Shown: piece after piece, positions 52,965 through 64,000 of the stretch | How positions within the stretch are numbered: the stretch's first letter is position 1 | Layout: every line of letters begins with the position of its first letter | Source: Auriscalpium vulgare | Taxonomy: Eukaryota; Basidiomycota; Agaricomycetes; Russulales; Auriscalpiaceae | Assembly: GCA_019915015.1 (NCBI GenBank) | Contig: JAHBBC010000020.1 | Coordinates: 186,001 to 250,000, forward strand | Direction of reading: 5' to 3' | Length of the DNA: 64,000 bases | Notes under the pieces: generated by a model | What the model was told of the DNA's origin: nothing | Databases searched by the model: none | The model's input: the letters and a program-made list of their open reading frames with translations, nothing else | Translations under genes and position numbers: made by a program

Positions 52965-55716
52965 ATGACCTCCGGTATCGAGAAACTCAACGAGGAGAAC
53001 TACTCGACGTGGGTCATTCAGATGGAGGCCTTGCTGGAGGAGAAGGAGTTGTGGGATGTGGTCAGCGGGGAGGAGACGATGCCGCATACGGGTCCAAATT
53101 CCAAAGGTGTGAAAACCTTTGCTCGTAAAGAACGCCTTGCCCGTGCCAAGATCATCCTGCACCTCGAGCCTTCCCAACTCCCCCATGCCCAGTCCAAGGA
53201 TGTTCGCGAGGTATGGACCAACCTCGAGCGCATCCATCGCTCACGTGGTTTCGGCACCCGTACTACTTCAGTTGCGTCCCGGACCGGGCGGGGCTCGTAT
53301 GTGCAGCCCGCCCGGTCATGGCGCGGATCCCGCCCGTACCGCGCGGACTCAGCGCGCCCAGCGATGCTGGAGCAGCTGGAGCCCGTGCGCAGCAAGCGAG
53401 ACCGCCAGGACCGGGCGGATACCGCCCGGTCTGTGCGCCGCTCGGGAGCCCCGCAACCATCGCCGCCCGCCGCCGTCGGTGCGCCTGGTCTGTGCGGGCC
53501 CGCCTCGTCCACGCGCGTGCCCCTTGCCGCCCTCACCGCGCGCCCCTCGCCGCCTGCACTGCGCGCCCCTTGTCGCCCTCGCTGCGCGCCCCTGCTCGTC
53601 GCCCGCACCGCGCGCCCCCGCTCGTCGCCCGCACCGCGCGCCCCCGCTCGTCGCCCGCATCGCGCGCCCCTGCTCGTCCGAGTCGCCCTCGCTGCGCGCC
53701 CCTGCTCGTCGCCCGCACCGCCCGCCCCTGCTCGTGAGTCGTCACCCGCACCGCCCGCCCCTGCTCGTCGCCCTCGCTGCGCGCCTCGCGCTGCGACGTT
53801 GTTGCCCTTGCCGCACGCCCCTCGTCGCCGTCGTCATGCGCCCCTGCTCCTCGCCTGCGTCGCGTCGCCTGCTGCATGAGCAGCGTCCTGGCTGCACGTC
53901 CATGTGCGCTGCCCTCGCTGCGCACCATGCGCGTTGCCCTCGCTGTAAGCTCACGCGCGGCGTCCTTGCTGCGTGTCGTCCTCGCTGTGTGTTAGCCTAG
54001 CTGCGCGTCGTTCTCGTCGTCCTCGCCGCGCGCCCCTGCATGTCGTCCTCGCTGCGCAGCCAGGAGGCACCTGGTGTGGCGCCATACAAGACTGCGCAAG
54101 CCGGTCTTGCAGTTGTCGGGGGCCGGACGGCCGGGCGTGCGGGCAGCGGAAGGCGAGTGAAGCAGTGATTCTGAAAGGCGTCAGCGACGAGCGTCCCAAG
54201 GCAGATTCCCACGAGTGCAATCAACAGAACCACGTGACCGCGGGACTCTCCGGCAGGTAATGCAGCGAAGCGCACTTTCTTCCCACTACCACCTGTCCCT
54301 CCTGCCTACCTCCTGCCCCCAACCCCCATACCTTCCCCACGCACCCTCAACTGCGTGGCAAGTCGCCGATGACAAGGACCGCCAGGGCACGCGACAAGAC
54401 CACAATGGACGCACGACGAAGACGACTGCCAGGTGTGTGCGAAGAGGGCGGCGACGAGGGGCGTAGCCGGCAATTTGAGGAGCAGGCGCGCGCGGCGAGG
54501 ACGGCGAAGATGACACGCAGCAAAAACGACGGGCATGGGCGCGCGCAGCGAGGGCAACGCGTATGGGCACACAGCGAGCACGGGGAGCGGGGGTGTGCAG
54601 GCAGGGCCGCGCAGCGATGGCGAGGAGGAGGGCCAGGCATAGAGGGCGACGCGCAACAAGTGCGACGAACAGATCGCGCGCGCGTGGACAAGGCGGACCC
54701 GCACAGGGCAGGCGAGGCGCCGGCAGCGCCGGCATGGCGGTGGTAGTAGGGTGCCCGAGCGACGCGCAGACCGGGGGCACACGGCGGCGAACAGGTGTGC
54801 AACGAGCGCGCATGGAAGGCGACGAGCAGGGGCGCGCGGTGTGGGCGACGAGGGGCATACGGTGCGGGCGACGAGGGGCGTAAGGTGCGGGCGACGAGGG
54901 GCGCGCGGTGAGGGCGACGAGGGGCATGCGCGTGGACGAGGCGGGCCCGCACAGACCAGGCGCACCGACGGCGATGGTTGCGGGGTTCCCGAGCGGCGCA
55001 CAGACCGGGCGGCATCCGCCCGGTCCTGGCGGTCTCCCTCGCTGCGCACGGGCTCCAGCTGCTCCAGCATTGCTGGGCGCGCTGAGCCCGCGCGGTACGG
55101 GCGGGATCCCGCCAGGACCGGTCGGGCTGCACATACCAGCCCCGACCGGTCTGGCACGCTACTGAAGTCCCTCGGCACCCTCATGTCCCTCCGTCGCCGC
55201 CTCTTCGAGATGGCGAAGCGTGACAACCAGTCCATGCAGTCGTGGGTAGCCCAGGTTCGCACGGCTGCCTTCCACCTCAAAGCTGCTGGCTACAAGCTCG
55301 AGGATATGGACGTCATCATGGCGCTCACCCAGCATCTCCCTCCCTCCTTTGCTCCCCTTATCGTCTCCCTCGAGTCCACCCCTGTCGACGAGCTCACTAT
55401 CGACAATGTTGTCACCCGTCTCCTCAACGAGGAAACTCGTCAGCTCCTTGAGCAGACTCTGGACGTGGATCTCTGGGGTGGGCGCACCGACAAGTCCGAG
55501 AGCACCAACTTGTCTCGTGGCAAGCTGCGTTTTGCGCCGCCTTCGCATTCCGACATGCGCTGTTACAACTGTCGTGGTCGTGGTCACATGGCCTCCCAGT
55601 GTCCCTCCCCGAAGCAGCCCCGGGCAAGGTTCGAGGATGATGAAGAGGAACCGCGTAGGGAGAAGGTGCATATGGCGCGCGATGAAGAGGTTGATAAGTC
55701 CCAGCTCACTTTTTAA
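52965..55716 (+). pseudogene. gag: copia-type gag split by a MITE
   Basis: The two pieces, 52965-53259 and 55181-55716, total 831 bases and read as one 276-codon frame when the insert and one copy of the 9-bp duplication are removed. The N-terminus is a copia gag start (L-N-x-E-N-Y-S-T-W, L-W-D-V-V-S-G-E-E). The middle is a UBN2-like capsid domain (S-L-R-R-R-L-F-E-M, L-P-P-S-F-A-P-L-I-V-S-L). A CCHC knuckle is at about residues 226-239 (C-Y-N-C-R-G-R-G-H-M-A-S-Q-C), and the end is charged. No other lesion is visible, so the gag was probably functional until the insertion. The long P/R/A-rich frames inside the insert are not part of it. Confidence 0.85.
53260..55171. mobile_element. 1.9-kb long-inverted-repeat MITE, Mutator-like
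   Basis: 1912 bp flanked by a perfect 9-bp duplication TCGGCACCC (53251-53259, 55172-55180). Ends: GTACTACTTCAGTTGCG on the left, and GGGACTTCAGTAGCG read inwards from the right. Beyond these, the first and last 400 bp or so are inverted copies of each other. A 9-bp duplication with long inverted repeats is typical of Mutator-like (MULE) elements. The interior is extremely GC-rich, with many 24-27-bp units such as CGCCCCTGCTCGTCGCCCGC (53.57-53.78 kb) mirrored at 54.80-54.93 kb. No transposase is seen, so it is non-autonomous. Confidence 0.82.
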
Positions 55717-55788
55717 TTCCTCCGTACTCCTCACATTCTTTTTAATACTCCATTCGTTTGATATGGACTCGCTTGACCCAAGAGGTTG

Positions 55789-55922
55789 TGTTGGCGATGT
55801 GGGTCGTCGCTCGTCGTAGGGTACATACTTACGTAATCCGCGTCGCTGTATGCGCGCGTCGTGCTCGTACTTTCTTTACTCTCTCCGGTCACCTCCCTTG
55901 CAATCATACTTTGATTCTCATA
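55789..55922 (+). repeat. 3' LTR of the copia element
   Basis: 134 bp, same as 52555-52688; preceded by a short purine-rich stretch (CCAAGAGG) that may be the polypurine tract; followed by TCCAC. Confidence 0.9.
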
Positions 55923-55927
55923 TCCAC

Positions 55928-56487
55928 AAGACGCGGTGGCGCTCGCCGAACATCTGGGCATCGAGCACGACACGCCGAAGCATGCTGTACTAGAGATCAG
56001 AACTTGGGTCAGCCTTTGTGTTTCTGTCTGTCCCGCTTACTTGAGCACCATCAGACGCGGTCGGGACCTCCAATACGATATTTGAGCTGCTGAGGTCGAG
56101 TCTAGCAGCGGCGCGCAGTCAACGTGAAGTGCCACGGCCGTATGAAACTGTGTTCCATGACAAGAAGCAGCTCTCGGATCGGCCGTTTTGCGCGATGTTG
56201 GCGGGTTTGACAGGCAAGCGTAGGCGCAAAGTATGTCATGTAGCAACTACTCCTGTAGTAGAGTATGCAGAATTCGAGAGAATGCCACATGACATGGTCG
56301 AGAGAGCAGCGTGTACACTTGACAACCCCATCATATGAAGACAGCAGTATGCTACTTCAAGCTAGTCCCCGCGACTTATGGATGGAGCGCGTTGCATTCA
56401 CAAACAATGGTATATCATATGCTACAATTTGAATCGCGACCTCCTCTTTTCATGCTTTTTCTCCCAACCCGTCGCTGCACCTGCCAT
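55928..56487. other. Region between the copia element and MYND gene D
   Basis: A short plus-strand tract right after the element (about 55930-56000) reads A-L-A-E-H-L-G-I-E-H-D-T-P and may be a coding remnant cut by the insertion. Nothing else is recognised. Confidence 0.3.
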
Positions 56488-58351
56488 TCACCACGGCCGC
56501 TTCCCGTACTGCTCCTCGCACAAACGAGCGTTAACCTCTTCATCCCACAGATCATTCAGCTTGATAAGGGGGCAAATGGGGCCCACCCCATGGCTCATCA
56601 CGGCCTGCAGAGACGTGGCGCCCGCACCCATCCACTTTATGGATGCGCGCACCTCGCAGACATCTACCTTGCCAGGGATATCCGGTTCCCACGCGGTCAA
56701 CACAAATACCCCTGTGCCCGGTGGCACCGTGTCGAAGTTTACGCGCACGCCGAGCTCGTTGAGCGGCACCCCGGGATATTGCACAGCGGCGAGCGCGCGC
56801 AGGCGCGGTGCGGCGAGGCGAGCTTCGCAAATCGTGACGACCGGGATATATGCCTTGTCTGTGGCGGAGAGGTCTGAGGCGGGTATGTCATCCCGCCGAC
56901 TCGCTGAGGAGCAAACACACAGCTTACCTATCTCATGCGGCAGAATGTTGGTCTTGCAATTGATCTTGTGCGCTGCCCAGTTTTCTAGCTGGCACTCCTT
57001 CGAACAGTACTGTGCTGTGTGACATCTTGAGCACTCCTTCAGCTCACTATTAGACAGGTGGTCGAGGCACTACGGCATGTCAGTGAAGGGCCCGAGATTC
57101 GACAGAGAACGCTTACCTGGTCACAAAAGCCTGTGTCTTCGGTAATGCCCAGGCCGAGATACAGCTGCGCCCGTGGTGTGAAAACATTCCGGACCGCCGC
57201 CCACGAAGTGCACAACGGATCGATTGATGCCACCTGGTCGACCTCAGCGCCGCTGTCGAAATGCTTGCCAACGAGCTCAACGACCGAGCCGTACACCAAG
57301 TAGCGCGGGAGCAGGTCTTCGAGGAATCTTGTAACGTAGTGCTTGGGCCCGGCGATGAGGCCGGCCAATCTCGTAGGCATTGTGGAGAGCCCTTCAAGCA
57401 GGCCGGCCTGCAGTATCTGCCGTACCCACGGCAATGCGAAGCGCGTTTCCGCGACGGTGACCAAAAACGACATGCATGCGAAGCTGTGCGGTTGCCTCTC
57501 TCGTCGTCCGACCCATCATCCTGCCTTGCGAACTGGAGCAGCCCCTTCGCGATTCGACACTCCGCCCTGAACAAGGATGGCCGTACCCAGAGGGCTACCC
57601 TCGTCCCCGCACGTCAGCTCGAAGACGACGTATACGCTCGCGCTCAGATGCATCATATCACCACCTGCAGAGCAGACGTGCTCGAGCGCGATCCTGGCGA
57701 CCTCGTCGACATTTCCTCCGCGGTGGGTACACGGCAGTGGCTGCGCATGCAGACTGCCAGTGGTCATCCTTCGCCCAGAGCGAGGCGATGAGCGCGACAA
57801 CACCCGGCGTGTTCACAACCTCCGTCCACGTGCTCTTGGAAACGGACAGCAGACGACATATGAGTTCGGCGCCGTGGAGCGATGCGATGGCAAGGGCCTC
57901 AGAATACGGCCATTTGTCCGCTGGGAGTGTGACGAAGTACGCCACCCACGCGGCGATAGCTGGCAAGGACTTCAGAGCAATTGCTGCGAATGATGATGCC
58001 GGAGTGGGGAACGTGTTGCAAAAGAGTCTATTCAGGCCCCTCAATGCGTACTGTGCGCCATCGACGACGTCGTGGCTGCCGACGGTCGTGGGCGGCGGGG
58101 GCGGCAATGCGCTGAGTGCCTTGCAGAAGAGCTGGGCAACGCGCATGGTTCCGAAAGTAGGCGGGAGGATGATGTCTGCGGAGATGGACTGGAGCGCAGC
58201 GATAGAGCCGCTTTCTGCAAGGGTGATGACCTGGAAAATGCATGTTATGATTGGAGGTCACGACGCGGTGCTGTAATGTACGGACCTCCTCGGGGTTTTC
58301 AGCTGGACAGTTCGGCACATCGAGGTCGGGCACGTCTTTGGGCAAAGACAT
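56488..58351 (-). pseudogene. MYND-type zinc finger protein D, two frameshifts
   Basis: Exon 1 58351-58286 (22 codons), intron 58285-58231, a long helical-domain exon with a 46-bp intron (57612-57567), then intron 57116-57070, the MYND exon 57069-56928 and a final exon to the stop at 56488. The finger is complete: C-D-Q-C across the intron, C-S-R-C, C-S-K-E-C, H-K-I-N-C. Its C-terminal domain (P-G-T-G-V-F-V-L-T, A-S-I-K-W-M-G) is intact. Within the helical domain the frame shifts near 57725 (about 5 extra bases after V-Y-P) and again near 57490-57510, before M-S-F-L-V-T-V-A-E-T. These may be real lesions or sequence errors; everything else, including splice sites, looks preserved. Confidence 0.72.
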
Positions 58352-61331
58352 TGCGGGATGTTTGAGGGGAACAAGGCGAGGAAAAGAGTCAATGTCGCAT
58401 GTCGTGCGAGCCAACCCTGAGGAGGAGAGGAAATGCACCGGCCCTACACTCACTGCACGATCACGTGCTGTTGCCAAGCAACTCCCCAAAAAATCTACCA
58501 CCGGTTCAGCATATTATTGCACGCCGCCGCGCCTCGTCGACCTTCACATTCTCAAGTAAATATCGGGGCCCTCTAGCGCGGTGCATCGCTCCAATATTTG
58601 ACAGGCTGACACATCGCATGGCCTCAGAGCGACATCCACCGAGACGGTCGCAGCACACGCTCACAGAGGAGCCCGAACATGTCACGTCCAGCCAGCAGGT
58701 GTTCTGCTCTCCCATGACCGCGAGCAAGGGCGACGTACGCAGCATTCAAGTTAAGTCGTGAACATCTCGGGCGCGGCGCTGCTGCGCGGAATGTACTTGT
58801 CGTATGCCCTTCAGGCTTGCTGCACGAGGTCGAGTCTGAGGCAAGCATGAGCGCTTGAGCGTTGCCGCACGGTCGTGAAACGGCGCTGCGGGCACTGCTA
58901 TTAGAAAAAGCGTCGAGCGTTCGGAACACATGTCATTACTCACCAAACCGGCAGTCCATTTATTGTCCGGACACTGTCCGTCGCACAAGGGTCGTGTTGT
59001 CCGGCGGGCACGGGAACCCGGGGAAGACACGGGCATTGAAGTTCAGCGCACGTGGGGCCCTCGTAGTGGCGCGGGGCGTTACCTCCATCGGAGAGACGGG
59101 CAGACAGATCGCACGAGGCGTGCGGCGGCGATGGAGCTGTCATGAGGAGTGCAGGTGTGTGGCACGTCGTGATCATTGGGATTGTGCCGGCAGTCGCTGT
59201 GTACAGTTCGGCGAGCACGGCGGGGTCGGCGGTGGCCGCGGCTTTACGGGCCGACTGTGCCGGGTCATACAAACTCGTGGCGGGCGGGGTAAGTTTGCTT
59301 CCCGGGTCGAGTCCTGACATTGTGGTGTATTTGAACAGGACCTTGGCGCAAGCAAGACATGCCGCGTATGGGAGGATGGCCAGCAGAGCAGTTGGTCGAG
59401 GAGGATCCAGGCCAGATGTGCTTGCCCAACGCAAGAGCATGGTACGCCGTACCACGGCTTTCGCGAGCCCGCGCACCAGCGTCTATGATACCCCACTGGG
59501 CTTGAAAATGACTATCGCGGGCTGGGTGATGCTGCGTGCTCATGGCAGCGAGGGTATCACATCGCGTCGTCGGCGTCGTGGTGCACAACTCGGTGGTATG
59601 CTCACCGCCGTTGCTGTGCTTCGCGTGCAGCTGACTGGCCTTGGGCAAGGCGTGGACCCGTGCGCGATTTCGAAGTGCACCTCAGTCTGTCAGGATGGTT
59701 CGCTCCATCGCAGCTTGCTGCTTGACGGTCGAATTCTGATGCCACGCAGTCGTCGTCGAAGGATCACAAGAACCCACTGTTGGACAACGCAGACAGAGGT
59801 GAGTTCCTTCCGAGGATCGTGACATATATGATGTAAGCTCACATACTGTTCCTCCAAAACCCGTCGGTACGGTGTCGTCCAGGCAGGAGGCGCAGACAAT
59901 GAAGGAATACGCATCGCCCGCTGCCTGCTGACGCTCGGGACCAGAAGTGATGGTCGTATTGCTGCCAAGGATCGTTCGGAGTTGACTAAAACCGCGACAG
60001 GCAACAGCAACGGCGTTGCGCCGGTTCTCCGAGGTGGATATGTACTGATGTTGGTAGTGATGTTCGATAGACTGCGGATGTGTCGTGGGATGTGCAGGAG
60101 TGGGCGCGCGAGGCGCAGGGCGGGTTCTTCCTTCGCAGAACCCTGCAATGTTCGATGCGCGGGTGGGGAGAGGCGAGAGCCGTCGATGAGCGTAGTTGAC
60201 TGCTCTTGTGTTCACCGCAGTGATTATGGACGTCGAGACGACGGACGGCATCCTCGGCAACGCGAGCTGTGCGGCAAGGTAAGAGACGTGCTCGACGAGC
60301 GCGAAGCGCTGAGAGGCAGTACGCGCCGTTGCTACAGCCCTCTCAGTGCAGCGTTAGCGGTGTCGCAGTTCCGTGGGGTATGCTTGTGAACACGTTGTAT
60401 TGGCCTGTTGCAAATCGTGTTGATCTGAGCTGGGAGCTGCCGTCGCACGGGCTTTGACCAACCTTGGGGGTGTGGAGGAAAGGCCGGGGGTGATGGACAA
60501 GACAGCGGTGCTTGTTGTAGTGACGTGCAACGAGGCCACGAGAAAGAGAAGAGGCGAGGATTGAGAAGTGCGAGGCAGCGACTACATATGGAAGACATAT
60601 GATATGGTCGCTCCAGGCACTAACGGGGGTATGTTGGCAGGCTCGAGCTCGTCCTGTCGGCCGGTCGAGAAGAGCCGCAGAGCTTGGGATGGCGTACTCG
60701 GAAGAAGCTAGCATGTATCAAGATTCAATATCAGTCGATCACAATGAGTAGCAGACGCACTACGATTTCACTAGCTCCTTGGTGTGCCATCGATGTTGAG
60801 AGGTCGACAATCAAGTGTTGGAGTTCAATGACAACGTTTTATTCGCGGCAGGGCTGGTAGGAAAGGCGACGTCTTCGTGTGCACGCCGGTGGTCCTGCAT
60901 GGCTGGTAAACGATGACGACTTGGGATTGTGCCAGAAGACTGCTGGAGTTGAGCCAAAGAGAACGTCGAAAGAGAGCGACTCCGAGCGAGGGGAGTGTAG
61001 TGAGGAGACTGAGGGAGACTGGCGATGTTTGAGTTTGAAATTCGAAGCGACGTTCAACTCTCTCTGCCTCAGCGCTGAGCAGCTTGTCAGCGGTGCAAAG
61101 CTTGAACGACGTCGGACGTTCCGAGTATCCTGGCGAGCATCTCTATATCCACAGTCGCAACAACCCAGTATCTGTTGCAGTCTTTTGCCAACCTTTCACC
61201 GCGCAGAAGACATCGTACATCGTTCCGCCAACCAGGTTTAGTGACGATCGAGAGTCAACCGTTGACTCGCATGCTATCGGAAGCCTTATACCAGGTCCTT
61301 CAAACCACAGTGGATACCACTTGAGCGAGCT
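58352..61331. other. Gene-poor region between MYND genes D and C
   Basis: About 3 kb. Minus-strand frames at 59.68-60.26 kb and 58.94-59.48 kb have stretches that could be coding (e.g. G-D-A-Y-S-F-I-V-C-A-S-C-L-D-D-T), and one spliced gene might run through them, but no start, splice chain or family could be established. No repeats of note. Confidence 0.35.
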
Positions 61332-63214
61332 ATGGAGGGAATGCAAAGGCTGCTACGCATCCAGCCGTCCAAAGTGCGTCTCACTGATCACCATCTTGAT
61401 CATAGATTCATAGCTCTGACCTCCCATTGCCCAGGTAATCGACGCTGCTAGGCGCGGCTCCTTCGCTGCCATCGAAGCCTTGAGCACCGACTCCCTCGAT
61501 GTCATCCCGGTGGCCTACCAACCTGAAGTCGTTGCACTTTTCTGCGCACACATCCAAAAGACCCCCGTCCGACCAGACACACATCCATACGACATCGTGC
61601 ACTGTATCCTAGGCCTCAGCATCCTGATACAGATGCCAAATCTAATCCGCCTACCGGATGTCATCAGAACGTACCCGAAGTTACTCCGATGGTTCGCCCA
61701 TTTTTCTGACGAAGCTTCGCGCGGCCACGCCTTGGGAGACAGAGAGGCGCTCTCGGCGTACATGCACGTCCTCTACCTCCTCGTCAAGGACCCCGAACTT
61801 CGGTCATGTATTCTTGAAACGCCGGACACTATCCAGGTCGCGACAATGATGTGGCTGGCGACTGACGATGAAAATGTGCTGCCAGTATACCCCGGTGGCG
61901 CCAAGGCTTTTGCTCTGCTCCTCCACTACCTCCCGGTGCCCATCACAGATCTACTCTTTGACGCCATCAGTGGAAACGTCGACCTTATTGCCACGCATGC
62001 TGTTCTCCCTCTACGTCTCGCCTTGAGAACGCACCCAATTCCGCACGACGGATTCTTCCACTCGTACGTCTGGCTGCTCGAGGAGTTCTCAACGCCGCGC
62101 CCCGCCACGACCTTTGTGCCCGCAATGCTTGCAGCCGGTGCCGTGCGCCTCGTCACTAGCACGCTGCTACGTTTCTCGCGCCGAGACATCGCTGTGGAAG
62201 GCCCGCACGAGATCGTCGGCGCATGCCTACGCACCCTCCTCCACGTCGTAGAGACCGGCACGGGCATCAAGTGGGTCGCGCAGAGCGTGCGCAGCGGGCT
62301 GCTCGCTGCGCTCTTCAACATCGCGCCAAATCTGAATACGCTCAACCAGAACGCGCACGACGCATACATGGCGTTCATCCAGGACATCATCCCCCGGTAC
62401 CTGCTCTTTCGCCCGGTTATCAAGGCCGTAGAAACGGTGTTCACCGAGCTTGCGAATGTCCCGAACATCACTCGGTCATTCCCGCAGCGCTTCGTTGACT
62501 CGTGGGCTGTGCTCAAGAAGACAGCCGAAGAGCGGATATCGTACATGCAAAACTTCTGGTTGCTGCGATGCGATACTGTGGGCATTCTATTCTTTTTTTC
62601 CGACGCAATCTGACCCAGCTCGTTGACAGTGTGCCAAAAGCGACAGCAAATCTGCGTTCCGGCGCTGCTCTCGCTGCCGTCTGTGTTATTACTGCTCGGT
62701 CAGATGCCAAGAGGCGGATTGGAGGGTACACAAGACCCGGTGCTCGCAGTGGCGTCCGCCCCCAGGTACTGAACCACTTTCCTCACTGGCGCTTCCATCC
62801 CGTTAACCGACTTCAGTCCAGCTCGACGGCGTCGTTAGCCTCCACGAGCAGCAGTTCCAAGTGAAATGGCTAATATTGAATGACGACGCTCTGGGGCTCG
62901 CTGCGTCCATCCTCGCCCTCAGGAAATCTCCGGGTCCGCCCAGCAGAACCCGATACCTATCTACTCGCTGCGTTGTTATGGACTGCACCGTCATTCCCGT
63001 GCGGCTCCGCCTGGGTGCAATGAGCGAGGAGTATCGCAAGGAGACGGGACAAGGCGTGCAAGTGCAGAGCAATGTGCGGCTGGGGCAGCAAGTGCATTCC
63101 GTGGTATTGTTCGTGCGGAATGCGATACTGAGGGAGGTCCGGGTGACAATGATTGATTACTTGCTGGACAGAGTCCCAGTTGAGTACGGTGGACGGGGCA
63201 TCTACGAGGACTAA
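61332..63214 (+). CDS. MYND-type zinc finger protein C
   Basis: Exons 61332-61373, 61435-62577, 62630-62765 and 62817-63214 encode 572 residues. Exon 1 (M-E-G-M-Q-R-L-L-R-I-Q-P-S-K) matches gene E exon 1, and all three introns (61, 52, 51 bp) sit where they do in gene A; exon 3 is 136 bp in both. The helical domain spans about residues 15-390 (F-C-A-H-I-Q-K-T-P, I-P-R-Y-L-L-F-R-P-V-I-K-A-V). The MYND finger: C393-D-T-C396, C408-S-R-C411, C417-S-V-R-C421, H429-x3-C433. A C-terminal domain ends V-P-V-E-Y-G-G-R-G-I. The finger probably mediates protein binding; the process is unknown. It appears intact and is the best reference copy of the family here. Confidence 0.85.
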
Positions 63215-63453
63215 ACGAATTTCGCAGTTGTTGGAGTCCCAGTCGGTCGACAATGGTGATCAGCAACTATGTGATTAATCACTAGTTAAGTACTAGTTAC
63301 TGCGGACAACTCGACGCGTAGGCGATTCAGAATTCCTCATTCTCATCACCCTCGCCCTCGTCCCGTCCTCATCGTTGCTTCCGTCGTCTTCATTCCAAAT
63401 GCAAAGCTATACCTCTCACTCATCTCCACAACCGCATGGACATATTACTGCTC

Positions 63454-64000
63454 TCAGAAGTCATATGGGCCCTCCGTATCGTCCACGCGCACGGACAAGC
63501 CAGGCACAGCTTCGCGGAGCGCATCCGCCCAACCATCGCCCATCTTGACGTCGTCGAGTATGACCTCTTTCAGTGGGTACCCCGCGGCTGCGCGCCCGGC
63601 CAGCCAGCGCGGGAAGGCCTCCGCGAATGTGAGCTCCCGCCCGTCTTCCTTCCACAGGCCTAGCCGCGTCTCGAAACGCCCAGTTTGGCGCAGGCGCAGG
63701 GACTCGAGCCGCGGTAGGCTCCATTCGTTCTTGTTCACCTCGCGGCTGTGTAGCACAGAGACCAGCGCGAGTCCAGCATAGCCATATAGGATGAGTCGGC
63801 GCATGGCAGACGTGGCACCACCGGACGAACTCCACAGCATGTCGCTCCAGTGATTGACTTGGAGCGCTGCCTGCTCCAGCCGTGGAGAGGAGAGAACGTG
63901 GAATATGCTCCGCGCGTAAGCCCAGGCATCGGTTTGTCGGTGAAAGCCATCCCAGACTACGGAGACAACAACGTCTGCGTCGCCACGGTCTTCGAAAACT
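63454..64000 (-). CDS. F-box/LRR-type protein, 3' part, runs off the window
   Basis: An open minus-strand frame from the right edge to the stop at 63454 (about 180 residues). No F-box is included, because the 5' part lies outside the window. Assignment rests on the tail: L-P-R-L-E-S-L-R-L, W-L-A-G-R-A-A-A-G-Y-P-L, D-A-L-R-E-A-V-P-G, the same layout as the ends of the two F-box proteins at 0.2-5.0 kb. Other leucine-rich proteins of basidiomycetes could look similar. Confidence 0.5.
   Translation of the reverse strand, partial: VFEDRGDADVVVSVVWDGFHRQTDAWAYARSIFHVLSSPRLEQAALQVNHWSDMLWSSSGGATSAMRRLILYGYAGLALVSVLHSREVNKNEWSLPRLESLRLRQTGRFETRLGLWKEDGRELTFAEAFPRWLAGRAAAGYPLKEVILDDVKMGDGWADALREAVPGLSVRVDDTEGPYDF

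Larger units (their letters stand above)
52555..55922 (+). mobile_element. Gag-only Ty1/copia element (TR-GAG-like)
   Basis: 134-bp LTRs (52555-52688 and 55789-55922; start TGTTGGCGATG, end TCTCATA) are flanked by a 5-bp target duplication TCCAC (52550-52554, 55923-55927). The first inner bases form a copia-type half-tRNA primer site. The only gene is a 276-aa gag; there is no protease, integrase or reverse transcriptase, and no sign of their loss between the gag stop (55716) and the 3' LTR. It must therefore rely on proteins of a full-length copia. A 1.9-kb MITE has inserted in gag. Terminal-repeat elements carrying only gag are known as TR-GAG in plants; this looks like a fungal example. 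Confidence 0.88.

Noticed and set aside
53213..54000. Long alanine-, proline- and arginine-rich open frames in several phases
   Set aside because: They are by-products of the GC-rich repeat interior of the MITE; several frames are open at once and gag continues only after the insert.
59142..59822. 226-codon plus-strand frame
   Set aside because: Composition is unbalanced, antisense frames are equally open, and no motif or splice context supports it.

Overview
The window looks like chromosomal DNA of a mushroom-forming basidiomycete (Agaricomycetes). The evidence is GC-rich sequence, many phase-conserved introns of about 45-70 bp, expanded F-box and MYND-finger families, a fungal-type HAK/KUP potassium transporter, and Ty3/gypsy and Ty1/copia elements of types I associate with basidiomycetes. 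The species cannot be named from the sequence. I see no tRNA, rRNA or CRISPR array.

Layout. 0-5.1 kb: a tandem duplication of a two-gene unit on the minus strand (an F-box protein plus a downstream unknown gene). 5.1-10.1 kb: nothing recognisable. 10.1-14.1 kb: three copies of an unknown gene family, one intact (240 aa) and two dead, with a decayed HAK exon between them. 14.4-17.8 kb: an intact 21-exon HAK/KUP potassium transporter. 18.4-19.6 kb: an unassigned minus-strand coding remnant. 20.1-23.0 kb: a truncated and then an intact MYND-finger gene. 23.8-25.4 kb: decayed pieces of an aspartic protease and of a DUF2009 protein. 27.19-40.74 kb: a 13.55-kb Ty3/gypsy retrotransposon with 658-bp LTRs (identical wherever I compared them) and a GCGT target duplication. 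gag-pro and pol lie on the minus strand, and three intron-containing genes of unknown function lie on the plus strand between pol and the 3' LTR. 40.80-42.77 kb: a 1.97-kb AT-rich near-palindromic element. 42.8-44.2 kb: degenerate GC-rich repeats related to those at 25.9-27.2 kb. 45.01-51.1 kb: a MYND gene split by a 4.28-kb inverted-repeat element. 52.55-55.92 kb: a gag-only copia element whose gag is itself split by a 1.9-kb Mutator-like MITE with a 9-bp duplication. 56.5-63.2 kb: two more MYND genes (one frameshifted, one intact). 63.45 kb to the end: the 3' part of another F-box-type gene.

How it fits together. The region is an accessory, repeat-rich block in which gene families (F-box, MYND, the 240-aa family) duplicate and decay while several transposon classes insert into each other and into genes. 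The best candidate for something undescribed is the gypsy element. Its three cargo genes keep their introns, which is expected only if they are antisense to the retrotransposed RNA. The cargo is bracketed by two copies of a block of about 39 bp that contains the polypurine tract, and gag and pol are separated by a textbook -1 slippery heptamer. All exon structures were derived by eye from splice signals and paralogue comparison; no database search was run.
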